Source: Diphasiastrum complanatum
Taxonomy: Eukaryota > Streptophyta > Lycopodiopsida > Lycopodiales > Lycopodiaceae
Assembly (NCBI GenBank): GCA_029204225.1
Contig: CM055107.1
Coordinates: 50,549,227-50,609,226, forward strand
DNA length: 60,000 nucleotides
Reading direction: 5' to 3'
Both the position numbers and the translations under genes were made by a program. Positions 32,701-41,999 of the stretch are shown here, in pieces (within the stretch, counting starts at the first letter, position 1; every line of letters starts with the position of its first letter). The notes beneath the pieces were generated by a model that ran no database searches, was not told the origin of the DNA, and saw only the letters and a list, made by a program, of their open reading frames with translations.

Positions 32701-33693
32701 GAGAGAAGAGAAAAACTCCCTTTTACTAGTCATGTGTGAACTAGCACCCGAGTCAATCCACCAAGGATCTTCTCCTTTGAAGCTTGTTGAAGAAAATATG
32801 GACATCATGAGAGAGTCCTCATGTGAACTCTCCTCCTCCTCCTCTTTGCTCATGTTGGCTTGGCTTTGATCTTGCTTCCTCTTGAGGCATTCCGAGGCAT
32901 AATGCCCCATCTTGCTACAATAGTAGCACTTCACCTTTGATTTGTCCTTCTTGACTTTGGTGGTTGATGGAGATGCCTTTGGGGGTCCTTCTTGATCCTC
33001 AAGCTTTGTAGACTTCTTGAATGTTGATCCTTTGCCTTTGGACTTGCCTTTGCCTTTGGTGAAGAGAGCTTGGTCATCTCCACCTTGGATGGAAAGCCTA
33101 TCCATCCTCTCTTGCATTTGGCTCCTTCTTGATTCCTCGGCCATGAGCGTGCCTTGGAGTTCTTCAAGTATGGGTAGCTTACCCATAATTGCATATCCCT
33201 GAACCAAATTGTCAAATTCAAAGCTTAGTCCATTCAATATGAGTTGAACAAGCTCTTCATCCTTGATAGGGTCACCTATAAAGGCTAGCTCTTTGTTCAA
33301 TTCCTTTACTCTTAGGACAAAAGTATGTGCACTCTCTCCTTTCTTTTGATAGCTTCTATAGATTTGATTCTTCAAAGCTAACATTCTAGTTTGGTTCTTG
33401 GATTCATAGACCTTTTGCAAAGTCTCCCAAGCATCTTGAGCTGAAGTGCAGTCTCCTACCTCTCTTAAGAGTTCATTTGCAACATTCATTTTTATGCAAT
33501 GTAGTGCAACATTGCACCTCTTGATGTATTTGGCTTTTTCTTGAGGATGAATAGGTTCACCCTCCTTACCATTTACAATTTCCATCAGATCTTGCATGAT
33601 CATGATAGATTCCATTCTAACTTTCCATATGGAATAGTTAGTTTTGTTGAGCCTTTCATTAGTATCCAAAAGATATGCATTTATAGATGCCAT
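29725..33693 (-). CDS. D Gag-Pol polyprotein, 1322 residues, open
   Basis: This is a full copia polyprotein in one frame. Gag occupies about residues 1-245, then a CCHC knuckle (C256, C259, H264, C269). The protease has WWIDSGASSH with Asp314. GAG-pre-integrase has H447, H452, C481 and C484. The integrase triad is D511, D573 and E609 (35 residues between the last two). The C-terminal integrase includes VFGCICYVHVP. Reverse transcriptase has D917 (QMDVSNAFLNG) and YVDD at 1002-1005. RNase H has D1166, E1207, D1244 and D1293, ending ADLLTKPLQ. All catalytic residues expected for the family are present. The start MASINAYLLD aligns with other gag starts here. It should encode capsid, protease, integrase and polymerase, and could mobilise other iMet-primed copia elements in trans. 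Confidence 0.97.
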   Translation of the reverse strand: MASINAYLLDTNERLNKTNYSIWKVRMESIMIMQDLMEIVNGKEGEPIHPQEKAKYIKRCNVALHCIKMNVANELLREVGDCTSAQDAWETLQKVYESKNQTRMLALKNQIYRSYQKKGESAHTFVLRVKELNKELAFIGDPIKDEELVQLILNGLSFEFDNLVQGYAIMGKLPILEELQGTLMAEESRRSQMQERMDRLSIQGGDDQALFTKGKGKSKGKGSTFKKSTKLEDQEGPPKASPSTTKVKKDKSKVKCYYCSKMGHYASECLKRKQDQSQANMSKEEEEESSHEDSLMMSIFSSTSFKGEDPWWIDSGASSHMTSKREFFSSLLSYDGPIKSIYTANDEACKIEGVGSIPLCLGSSKKINIEGVLYIPTITKNLLSVGQMVDNGFNVDFASNECFIKKKGKIVAKGTRLGKLYKLDAFVDTNVVMLAEKSKISTFTLWHKRLGHVNSGSMEAMIKEEYALGLPRSIGKEDKVCEACALSKAHKKVFPNSITKSSHPLELIHSDVHIASTKSNGGSSMFLTFIDDYSRYCWVFLLSFKSQVFDTFVKFKLFVEKHHNHSIKILRSDNGGEFISNEFKAFCEEEGIKKETSCPYTPQQNGVAERRNRTLCECSKALRLDACLPKSFWGESLVCANYLMNRVSCKAIEGKTPYEMLYGKKPNLNHLKVFGCICYVHVPLETRTKEDPSSTRGIMLGYASSSKGYKVYLPSLNKFVVSRDVIFDEHHMHMLEEGSSAPTIKKKMAEEQDLGFEEELMEEQAPNPPITPRRSSRAKVEPSRLTYQGKGQQVEGISSTSYALSSFEEPSNVEDALNSKEWYKAMLDEYDALIENETWLLVERPQRNVIGCKWVFKLKLNANGSVNKHKARLVAKGYAQERGIDYEETFAPVAKMVTIRLIIALASLFGWILCQMDVSNAFLNGFLEEDIYMEQPQGFIKHGMENKVCHLQRSIYGLKQASRSWNSRLHCYLISLSFVQSEYDPTLYIKFDDVGIVLLLIYVDDIIISGNSVDGIEKIKIDLSLEFKMVDLGCLHFILGIEVLRGSDFIFISQVNYAQSLLKKFKMEVCKSVDTPMEQDVKVPNEDDERSFMDITLFRQLIGSLMWITITRPDLSFSVCRLSQSMQKPLNIHWKKAKRILRYISGTLDFGILYRGDVINLHAFSDSDFAGDKRDRKSTSAYSTFIGEGVVSWLSKKQETISLSSTEAEYKALTTTTKEVLWIKRLLVELKIMDSEEAPIIYNDNISAQHLASNPIFHARSKHIEICHHFVREMVQAKEIALEHVPSNECVADLLTKPLQKTPFMKFRSSLGVISKAMIEPS

Positions 33694-34491
33694 CTAGTCT
33701 CCTAATCAAGGACTTGACACAAATGAAGGTTACTTCTATTGATTTGATTGAAGGTCTACCTTATCCCACTTCTTAGGGACCTAAAAAGATCAGTAATAGA
33801 CTTCCTATAAAGATCTAAGAATGATCTCTAACAAAATCAAATCATAGAATACTAGAAACAATGCACTTGCTTGATTGAAGTAGACAATACTAGTAGAATT
33901 GCCCCTCTTTCTATAAAGAACATTAAAGCTTCCAAATGATCTGATCAAGAGTGAATTTCAGCAACCTAATATACTTCCAAAATCACTTGTAAAAGATCTA
34001 AATGGAACTTAATGAGGATGCAACACAATCTACTATCCAATCACAAGCAAAAAATGATCAAAATTGATGAAAATTTGATCTAATTTGGTGCATAAGTCAA
34101 GCAATGGTTGGACTGAACCTAAATCACTTTAGGAGGTGCCTACTACACCTTAGAACAGCCTTGAAGAGTCCCCAAAACTCTGATCTTCCCTCTCCTTGAA
34201 TGCTAGAAAGCCTTCTCTATGAAATCACCTCCAAAACTCGCTTAGAAATCAATGCTTGGAGCAAGCAAAACTTGCTATCTTGATAATGTGAATTGAATTC
34301 AACTTTGCCTCTGGTTTTAGACACCTAAACACCTGCAAATGAAGTCACACAACACCAATCTCCAATGTATTTGACTCACTTTGAGTTCTAGAATCAATAC
34401 TAGATGCTAAGATCCAATCTACACAAGATTTAGATCAAAAATTGTGATCAAATTGAATGCAAACCAAGGATTTAGCTCATTTCAGCCTTTA
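33694..34491 (-). other. D leader
   Basis: This is a leader of about 800 bases between the primer site and the ATG, with no long frame. It is expected to hold the packaging signal. It does not share the GTACTGTACGGAATT box of families A and B, but GTACTGTAC occurs in the D LTR, in the part expected to be transcribed. Confidence 0.7.
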
Positions 34492-34504
34492 GGCTCTGAT
34501 ACCA
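34492..34504 (-). promoter_or_regulatory. D primer binding site
   Basis: On the minus strand TGGTATCAGAGCC, a perfect iMet-type site, abuts the 5' LTR. Confidence 0.95.
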
Positions 34505-34894
34505 TGTAAAAATTACAGCAAATAAGGATCCTAAAACACTTGAAATGATGAGGGAAACAATAGATTATGATTTCATAAGATTAGCACAAGTTGAACCATC
34601 AAAATCCATCAAAAATCTATGCTTGAACCTCACTAAATGGCCCAAATCCTTGAAGAAGGCTTCACACGTGTGAAAGTACGGCCTCCCACAGTCTGAGTAC
34701 TGTACACCAGACCTACATTCAATCCTATAATCATTAGTAATCACAAGTACTCAAACAATTATGAACATAGAGAGCAATTGCACCATTATGAGAGAAAAAT
34801 CATGAAATTGCTTGATTGATTTTGGTGAGATATCATCACCTATATATACATGATCCACCAAAACTAGTCAAGCTAGAATTGTGAATTTTTAACA
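34505..34894 (-). repeat. D 5' LTR with a 292-bp U3 deletion
   Basis: This matches 29029-29710 except that the stretch from just upstream of the TATA box to about 30 bases from the LTR start is missing (CATGATCCA is joined to CCAAAACTAG). The TATA box, CACACGTGTG (34663-34672) and GTACTGTAC (from 34697) remain. The deletion must post-date insertion, because it is absent from the other LTR. It removes most of the upstream promoter sequence. Confidence 0.95.
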
Positions 34895-35040
34895 TAACTC
34901 GTGTTGAGGCTAATGCTCATACACTGAAATCTTGTATTTTTATTCATTATTGATTCATTGCTATTATATTCTATTTATTATCATGCTAGATTGTGGATTA
35001 GCCATTTCTTCTGAACTAGATTTTGTTGAGTAATATAGAA

Positions 35041-35400
35041 TCAGGTTATAGTGTCAATAAGTTTACCAGCCTCTTGAAAAAGAAGTAGGGGAGAGATAAC
35101 AAAGTCATCGTTCCCAAACTCCCTACTATATCTATCTAACCAAATGTTCCATAGAGTGATGACTCTAATCAATTGCCAGAAAGCATTAACTTTAATATCA
35201 ACAAGGGTTATATCATTCATCATTAAATCTGTGTGGTTGAAACTCTTGAATTTGACATGAAATTGCGCAATAAAAAGATCAATCATAGATTTCCATAGCG
35301 GAGCATAGCAATAGAAGAACAAGTGAGATACGTCCTCATCTAGAGTTTTGCATTTAGAACAAACATGTGATACATATTGAAAAGGAGAATAGTTTTTTGT
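35041..35400 (-). pseudogene. zf-RVT domain, tail of a LINE-type reverse transcriptase
   Basis: On the minus strand, CSKCKTLDEDVSHLFFYC followed by APLW and, further on, AFWQLIRVITLWNIWLDR. This is the zinc-binding domain found at the C-terminus of plant non-LTR (L1-like) ORF2 proteins (CxxC, then HLFxxC, then WxIWxxR). Only this end is seen, consistent with 5' truncation. D is inserted beside it. No poly(A) tail or target duplication was identified. Confidence 0.72.
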
Positions 35401-35650
35401 GGTTTTTCACATTATATGCAATGTGACCTTGAAGGTTTGCTAGCTAAAAAAGGATGCTTTTGAAAGTGCAATTAATCTTAGCCTACTAATGCAAGTGAAC
35501 ACTATTGTAGATAGAAATTTAGGGCATCTAATGCATATGGTGCTTTGACTACATAGATGAATTATAAAGGTATTAGTATTACATAATGCACCATAGACAT
35601 TCATAGGCACACAAAGTACAACAAGACCTTACCAAAAGTGCGAAGAGAAA

Positions 35651-35658
<8 letters not shown>

Positions 35659-35713
<55 letters not shown>
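35659..35713. repeat. (TA)n microsatellite
   Basis: About 27 perfect TA units. It is followed by a short region with poly-T/poly-A runs and CG-containing sequence (CAGACGTGGGGTTGGACGCGTC). Confidence 0.99.
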
Positions 35714-35717
<4 letters not shown>

Positions 35718-35989
35718 CGTGGGGTTGGACGCGTCTAATTTTTTTTTTTGGATGCGTCTGGTCCCTGCGGTCTCTTTTTTTTTAATTAAAAAAAAAACAA
35801 ACATGACTGCGCGTGGGCATCGGAACAGTCTACATAAGGAGACAACGAGAGAGGAGAGAAAGAGCGCGGGAGAGAGAGCTATGGTAAGTAGGGGTTTGAG
35901 AGAGAGAGTGTGTGCATGTGGGTGGGTGATTGTGTGATGATTTGTGTGTGTGTGTGTGTTTTTGTGTGATGATGTGTGTGATGATGATG

Positions 35990-36152
<163 letters not shown>

Positions 36153-36195
36153 TGTGGGTGTGTGTGTGAGACATGGTGTGTGTGTGAGTTTAGCA

Positions 36196-36224
36196 TTTAG
36201 GGTTTAGGGTTCTTGGGTTTAGGG
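36196..36224 (+). repeat. Three telomere-type TTTAGGG heptamers
   Basis: TTTAGGG occurs at 36196-36202, 36203-36209 and 36218-36224, the last after a degenerate unit. This is the common plant telomere unit. So few copies beside microsatellites could be chance, a fill-in at a repaired break, or a trace of an interstitial telomere. Confidence 0.6.
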
Positions 36225-36256
36225 CTTAGAGAGAGAGAGAGAGAGAGATATGGCCA

Positions 36257-36366
36257 TGTTAAAAGTACAGTACTAAGGACCATAAATGGATCTTTGAATG
36301 ATCCACAAGGTTGATTGTGTGCTTGTTAAACAATCTATTAGATACTAGTCATCAGAAAACAAGATC
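36257..36366 (-). repeat. Family E LTR, truncated
   Basis: TGTTAAAAGTACAGTACTAAGG and the next 110 bases match the start of the E LTR at 43804 almost exactly, then stop at CAAGATC, where gypsy LTR sequence begins. This is the outer end of the E 3' LTR. It shows that E once spanned the whole interval to 44.4 kb. Confidence 0.9.
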
Positions 36367-36760
36367 CCTCCTCTCTACTAAGCATGAGTACAAATGGTGC
36401 CTTTTTAAAATGGGGAAGGCCCTTGCCCCAAAATCCTATTGGCTAATATTTACATTGATCCTATCCATTCATCTTGGACCCAACTTGATCCAAGGATCCA
36501 TAAAAAGTACATTGAAATTCACAAGATTCATGGTAGTCCCAATTTGGACCCAACTCTACAAAGTAATCTCTAAGTTTAAAAATGACTTTGGGCCTCTAGT
36601 TTTATTTTAACTCAAAGGCCCAAGTCTATTTTATTTTATTTACACTTAAGCTTGCGTGCTCATTGGGCCATGGGCTTATACATGCAGGATGCCATGCCCT
36701 CGCAACACATTTTATTGGACGATTTTATTAATTTACACTTTGTTGGAAATACCCCCAACA
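36367..36760 (-). repeat. F 3' LTR, partial
   Basis: This closely matches 41605-41999, including AAGCATGAGTACAAATGGTG and GCTCATTGGGCCATGGGCTT. It ends ACCCCCAACA. The outer 400 bp present in the other LTR are missing at the junction with E. Confidence 0.88.
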
Positions 36761-38273
36761 GGACCCACAGCCTGAAGTGTGCCAATCCCTTGGCACTCTG
36801 CCGATTTAGTAAAGCATCCCCTTTGCCCGCCTCTGTGGATCAGGTAGCCCGTGACATCTTCCATAAAGTTGAGATGGTCCAGTTTCTTCGAGTCCTTGGA
36901 CGTGTGGAAGGACTTGTGGACTCTTGTCAGCCATTCTTGGTCAACCCATGTTTGGAATCGGCGCATCCAGAAACCTCCAAGGAAGGCGGCTTGGTAATAT
37001 ACACAAGTGACTGGCAGCTGATCTTTGACTTTGTCGAAAGCTAGTGCCTTATTAGGATCAAAGAATATGGAGGGAAGAAAATCATCCCATTTGGTTTCAA
37101 TGCCCATTAAATGTTCTAAGTCCCGGGCGTAAGTGGCTACCGCGCGGACTGTTGGATCAGGGTAGTTGATATAGTGATTCGCGAATGTGGTGAGAGCCCT
37201 TCTGGCATCTACATTCGTAGTCTAGCCATACTCTGATGGAATGATCGGCCAATTGAAGTTTTGAAGTGTGATCTTGTCCAGAGGGGAGCCACATTTTGCC
37301 CATTTGGATAGTCGTGTACATGGCAGGAAGTGCACGCTCACCCGTAATTGTTGCAGACTTGTCACTAGGCCTTGATGGCCACATGGTCTCTTTCAAACAG
37401 CTGCTGATGCCACTCTGGTTGTGGTTGGAGGGCGGGTAATGCTTGCAGCTCCTTGCTCTTTATTGTTTGAGCTGAAAACGATATTTGCCAGCCGTCTCGT
37501 GATGACTCGTGGAAATATTTCGATAGGAATTCATTTATTTTTTTCTCCACGGACTTTGGTCTTTGGAAGGCCCGGCTGACATATATCATGCACGAACCTC
37601 TAGACGATGTGGCATGTCCTTCTTCTTGGCTCTGGCTGGTACCTGTGCCTTGGCTCGGGACTTGCATCTCAGCACTCGTATCTGTTGGTCCTTGGTCTTG
37701 GCCTTCTGACCCTTGCTCCTGACTAAATCCCCCTGCTACTTGTTGGCATTGGTCTTGGCTTGTACTGGCCTGTGCAGCATCAAAAACAGGTGGCGGTGGA
37801 ATTACCACGGGGGTGGGCTGGGCCTTTTTTTCCATGAATTGTTGGCAAGCCTTGAGGGCTTGTTTGGCCTGCGCGAGCTCGTGAGTTGCGCTTGTCCAAT
37901 ATTTATTGAACTCTGTCTGGTAGCTGTTTAAGGTTTGGCTATAGACCTGCACCTGACACTAAAAGAGATTCATTTTTTATTCAGATAGCATCCTTGAGTC
38001 TGGTGTAGGTTGGGCTAACTAGACGAGTTTTTCATTTTGTAGAGCTTTGACCTTCGCCCCCAGGCACATATTCTCTACTTCCAAAATGTTTAGTTGCATC
38101 TGGATGGGAGCAAGCCATTGGGACGCTTCGAATCGAAGCTCCCACACCTTCATGGAGGCCTCTGTCAGTGCTTTGGAGAGGCTTTGGATATAAAGATTGA
38201 GGCCCTTCTCCTTCTGTTGCAGCTTGTCAATCTCCCGGTGCCCTTCTTGTTCATGTTGCTGAGCTAAAATCAA
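36733..38273 (-). pseudogene. F reading frames downstream of integrase, product unknown
   Basis: Four frames on the same strand follow each other: 38273-38019 (coiled-coil-like, QLNILEVENMCLGAKVKAL), 37952-37365 (195 codons, Gln/Pro/Ser-rich, with AQAKQALKACQQFMEKKAQP and a later YVSRAFQRPKSVEKKINEF), 37396-37157 and 37107-36733 (GIETKWDDFLPSIFFDPN, FWMRRFQTWVDQEWLTRV). They read as one broken protein of perhaps 500 residues lying between integrase and the 3' LTR. That position is where some plant gypsy elements carry an extra gene, but I see no transmembrane helix or signal peptide, so an envelope role is not supported. I do not recognise the family. Confidence 0.5.
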
Positions 38274-38844
38274 CTCTTGCTACAGCTTCGTGACGCTCGC
38301 AGTTGTGTGTTGCTTGTGGCCAAGTGTAATACCTTGCTTAGAGATTTTTTTGGATGCATCTGGGTCAGATCTAGTGACTATCCAAGTTTCAAGAGCTATC
38401 TCCCAGGGGATCTCCAAAAATCATGAAAAAAATACTCTTTTAGAGTGTTTTTTGACAAGATCTTAAGGTTTTCTAATTTTTAACTTTTTCAAACTGGTAA
38501 TCAGCTTCATCCATGCTGGATCTGACTATTGATAGTTCTCTGAAAGTTTTGATGAACATCTGGTAACAGATCCATCAGTGTTTGGTGAATTTTGCCCTTA
38601 ATTTGTAATAGTTATTGCGATCAAGGTCTCTGACCTGATGATTGGCATAATCTGATGATTTGCTTTCTTCTTGATCCTATTTGGATCTGGCTCCTTCTTG
38701 GATTCTGATGGATTTCTCCGATCTTGCCAGATCTGGCCGAATCTTGATGGATCTAGCTTGATTTGGCTTGATCTTCCTAGATCTAGCAGTGATGGTTTAG
38801 TAGAATAGTTTTTCATAATGTGCCACCACTAATCTGGATCTATC
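38274..38844. other. F spacer between integrase and the downstream frames
   Basis: AT-rich with recurring TGGATCT and GATCTGG words. No convincing frame is seen. The small frame at 38816-38598 is compositionally odd (rich in Asp-Arg-Ile-Lys phrases) and not credible as a gene. Confidence 0.5.
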
Positions 38845-39979
38845 TTACTGTGGTGGCAAGTACTTGTGCAACCGGCTACCGTTGATGGGTGTATCGAATG
38901 GTGTCCCATCTAGCTTTTCTAAATTCACAGCTCCATGATTAAGAATTTCCTTGATCCGATAAGGACCTTCGCCTAAGAATTTTAATTTTTCCTTGATCGC
39001 CTTGGTTTTATACATCAGGACTAGATCTCCAAAATGAAGATCCTTCTTTTGTAACCTGTGATTATGCCATGCTTTGCATCTTTCTTTTTCAGCTGCCAGT
39101 GCATGCACAACTAGTAAACATGTTTCATACAGTTTATGCAGAGTTTTGTGGCGTAGTTGTAGAGATTTGGACTCATTAAGACATTGCGTGGTGGCAAGCC
39201 TTAATGAAAGAACTAAAAACTCTATTGGCATTACAGCATTCTGACCATATACCAATTGGAAGGGTGTTTGATAAGGACTTTCTTTATATGTTGTCCTGAA
39301 TGCCCACAGAGCAGCATGCAACTTGTGTTCCCAATCTGATCTGCTAGTTGTTGATCATGAAGAATTCCTCTAACAGGACCTTGATGGTCTCATTGATGAA
39401 ATGACTTCCACGATTGCTGACTAGCTCCACCGGGCATCCAAAGCGCACAATGATATTTTCATAAAGGACCTTGGCAGTGGTCCTAGCATCAGCTATTCTT
39501 ACTGCCTTGGCTTCGACCCATTTGGTGAGGTAGTCTGTGGCTACGATTACGTATCGAGCCTGGGAGCTCCTTGCCGTAGGGTGAATTGGACTGATGTAAT
39601 CCAATCCCCACTTTTCAAATGGCGCTTGGGCTAAGACCGGGTGCAGTAGGTCATAATTCAATCTCGTTGGCCTTCTCGCCCTTTGGCACACATCGCACTT
39701 TTTTAAATATTCCTTCGTATTATTATGAATCATTGGCCACCAACATCCTTATTGCAGGATCTTGCAAACTGTAATGTCAGATGTAAAATGGCCCCCACCC
39801 ATGCCTTCATGTGAAAGCAAAATGATCTGGGTGGCCTCATCAGGAAGAAGACACCGCTGAGGAATTCTGTCTGGTCCTCTTCGGTATAACTGGTTGGCAA
39901 TCAGCTGATAAGGTCTAGCCTTCAAGATCAATTTCCGTTGTTCTGCCTTTGCTATTGATCGTCCCGATCTCATATTCAT
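38845..39979 (-). pseudogene. F gypsy integrase in three broken pieces
   Basis: 39979-39749 holds the zinc domain start (LLSHEGMGGGHFTSDITVCK). 39733-39344 holds CDVCQRARRP, WGLDYISPIHP, VATDYLTKWVEAKAV and FGCPVELVSNRGSHFINE. 39321-38845 holds ALWAFRTTYKESPYQTPF, LVYGQNAVMPIEF and the C-terminal GPYRIKEILNHGAVNLEKLDG. The second catalytic Asp of the usual SDNG or SDRG is Asn here (SNRG), so even a frame-corrected protein should be inactive. Frameshifts lie near 39740 and 39330. The order and the H-H-C-C pattern are those of Ty3/gypsy. Confidence 0.92.
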
Positions 39980-40278
39980 CCGATGGTGGGTTCCAAGTGG
40001 TTGAATCTTGCTTGTACAGTGGAATGCAGTCTGGATCTTAAGGATATGATCAATCTGATCAGTCGAAAGTGAAATTTAGGCCCTTTAAAGTGGTTTTTCC
40101 TAGATAACTTCTTACTCCTTGCACTGATTGACCTGGGATTTTGACAGTAGCTAGATCTGATGCAGATCTCTCCACTGATCTAGTCTGTGAGGGTTCTCTT
40201 GTGCAAGGGTTGGTTGTGCGAGGTTTTTTAGCTGTTTTTGCAAATAAAAAACTTGATAACTCTCAGATCTTTGGGAAG

Positions 40279-40834
40279 TAACTCTCGCAAGGATCACAGT
40301 AGCTAGATCTGGGTCAAATCTCACTATAAAATTCTCTGCAAGTATTAACTCTCACAAGAAGTGAAAATTTCACTGTATGCGAGGGTTCAGAACCACTATT
40401 TTGGCTTGACCTTCACCAAATCTCAAAACTAACTCTCGCAAGCTTCATCACTGATGGAAATTAACATTTTGAATTGATTGAGAGGGTCTACGAGAGTTCT
40501 TACTGGAAGGTTTTGATGGATCTTCATTTTTTAGTGATTTTTTTGCACTTAAATCTAATTTTCTGCTCACTAGAATCAAACTAACTCTCGCAAGCTCTTT
40601 CGTGTCCTTGTCTCACTGAGATGGAACTTTAGAATCCTCTACGAGAGTTTTTGCCCACTAGAACTGAAAATTTTGGTGTCTGCAAGGGTTCTCTTGTACT
40701 TTCCCGTCTTTTTTTCACTGGGAACTCTCGGACAGAAAAGCTTGTGAGAGTAAGTTTGATGTATGAGTGCCTGTCAGAGAGTTTTTTGAATTTTTTATGA
40801 TTTTTGCAATCTGCCTGGAACCAACTCTCGCAGG
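40279..40834 (-). repeat. F leader repeats, period about 151 bp
   Basis: AACTCTCGCAAG occurs at 40279, 40431 and 40582 (spacing 152 and 151), with weaker forms at 40347, 40722 and 40823. Its counterpart CTACGAGAGTT occurs at 40488 and 40639, also 151 apart, so each unit has one copy in each orientation and could fold as a hairpin. The rest of 39980-41180 has no coding potential. Confidence 0.65.
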
Positions 40835-41182
40835 CTTCTATGCAGGTCTGGGACAGTACCCTGGAGCTGCTGCCAGTTATGCAAGGATTAATTCACACTA
40901 GTTTAGGAGATATAGAAATCTGATGAGATTTTAGGCTCCTTTTCCCTCCAAAATACAGATCGGTGTGTTTTTTTGGGTGTTTTTGACTGGTTAATTTGAG
41001 TTTCAAGCCCTTAGAGGCTATTTAGGGCCTCTTCTATCCTCTCACACCTCCTCTGCTAGCTGTGAGCAGTCCAAACAAAAAAAAACAGAAAACTAACTCT
41101 AAACTCCCAAAAATCTACCTAAAACTACTCTAAAAAACAAGAAAATAGTTAAAATGCAACTAAACTAGTTAGTAGAAACCTA

Positions 41183-41202
41183 TCCCCGGCAATGACACCA
41201 CT
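41183..41202 (-). promoter_or_regulatory. F primer binding site
   Basis: On the minus strand TGGTGTCATTGCCGGGGA resembles the TGGCGCCGTTGCCGGGG site of plant Tat/Athila-type gypsy elements (three changes in 17). It lies where the LTR homology should end. Confidence 0.65.
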
Positions 41203-41999
41203 ATAGGGTCGAAGATCTTGCATAGTACAGCCCTCCTGCCTGTCAACAAGGGTTAGATCACTGGATAGGTACCTAATTATGCATAGATGCTACTTTTAGT
41301 TAGTTTCCTACTTTGCTTCTAACTCTACCTCCACTAACACTACTCACACTATCTCTACTCTTCCTAAACTAACTTCATCATGATTTTGGGTGAAGAGAGA
41401 GGATAGAATAGAAGAGGAAGAAGAAGGGAAAGATAGAAAGAGAGAGAGATGAGATGGAGGTTAGCTCAAATGCTCAATTTCATTGCTTATGGAAAAACCT
41501 TAACTATTCTAAACCAAAAAGCATGGGAAATGGAAATAACAAGCAATCACAACAAGAGCATAAGCAAATGAGGATGCTTGAGCTCTCAAAATGATAGAGT
41601 GTCCTTCTCTCTATTAAGCATGAGTACAAATGGTGTCTTTTTATAAAATGGGGAAGGCCCTTGCCCCAAAATCCTATTGGCTAATATTTACATTGATCCT
41701 ATCCATCCATCTTGGACCCAACTTGATCCAAGAGTCCATAAAAAGTACATTGAAATTCACAAGATTCATGTGAGTCCCAATTTGGACCCAACTCTAAAAA
41801 GTAATCTCCAAGTTTAAAAATGACTTTGAGCCTCTAGTTTTATTTTCATTCAAAGGCCCAAGTCTATTTTATTTTATTTACACTTAATCTTGCATGCTCA
41901 TTGGGCCATGGGCTTATACGCGTAGGATGCCATGCCCTCGCAACACATTTTATTGGACAATTTTTATTTATTTACACTTTGTTGGGAATACCCCAAACA
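41203..41999 (-). repeat. F 5' LTR
   Basis: This ends ATACCCCAAACA at the border with E. The half from 41605 matches the left LTR. The inner half (41203-41604) has no second copy, because the left LTR is truncated. The inner border is inferred from the primer site, and the last two bases there are not the expected CA. Confidence 0.68.

Larger units (their letters stand above)
29029..34894 (-). mobile_element. Element D: complete copia element with intact Gag-Pol
   Basis: LTRs lie at 29029-29710 and 34505-34894, with the target duplication TAACT (29024-29028 and 34895-34899). The interior has a primer site (34492-34504), a leader, one 1322-codon frame and a polypurine tract (complement of CTCCTCCTCACT, 29711-29722). 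The aligned parts of the LTRs differ at only about two positions that I can see, so the insertion is young. The 5' LTR (right side) lacks 292 bp present in the 3' LTR. Confidence 0.97.
36367..41999 (-). mobile_element. Element F: deleted Ty3/gypsy element inside E
   Basis: LTR sequences lie at 36367-36760 (partial) and about 41203-41999. Between them, from high to low coordinates: primer site (41183-41202), leader with repeats, integrase pieces (39979-38845) and unrecognised reading frames (38273-36733). Gag, protease, RT and RNase H are absent. E protease sequence begins at 42000, directly after the F LTR, so F was inserted into E. A later deletion fused F's left LTR to E's outer LTR. Confidence 0.82.

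Noticed and set aside
36733-38273. Envelope gene in F
   Set aside because: The position fits, but there is no signal peptide, membrane helix or cleavage motif in the visible frames.
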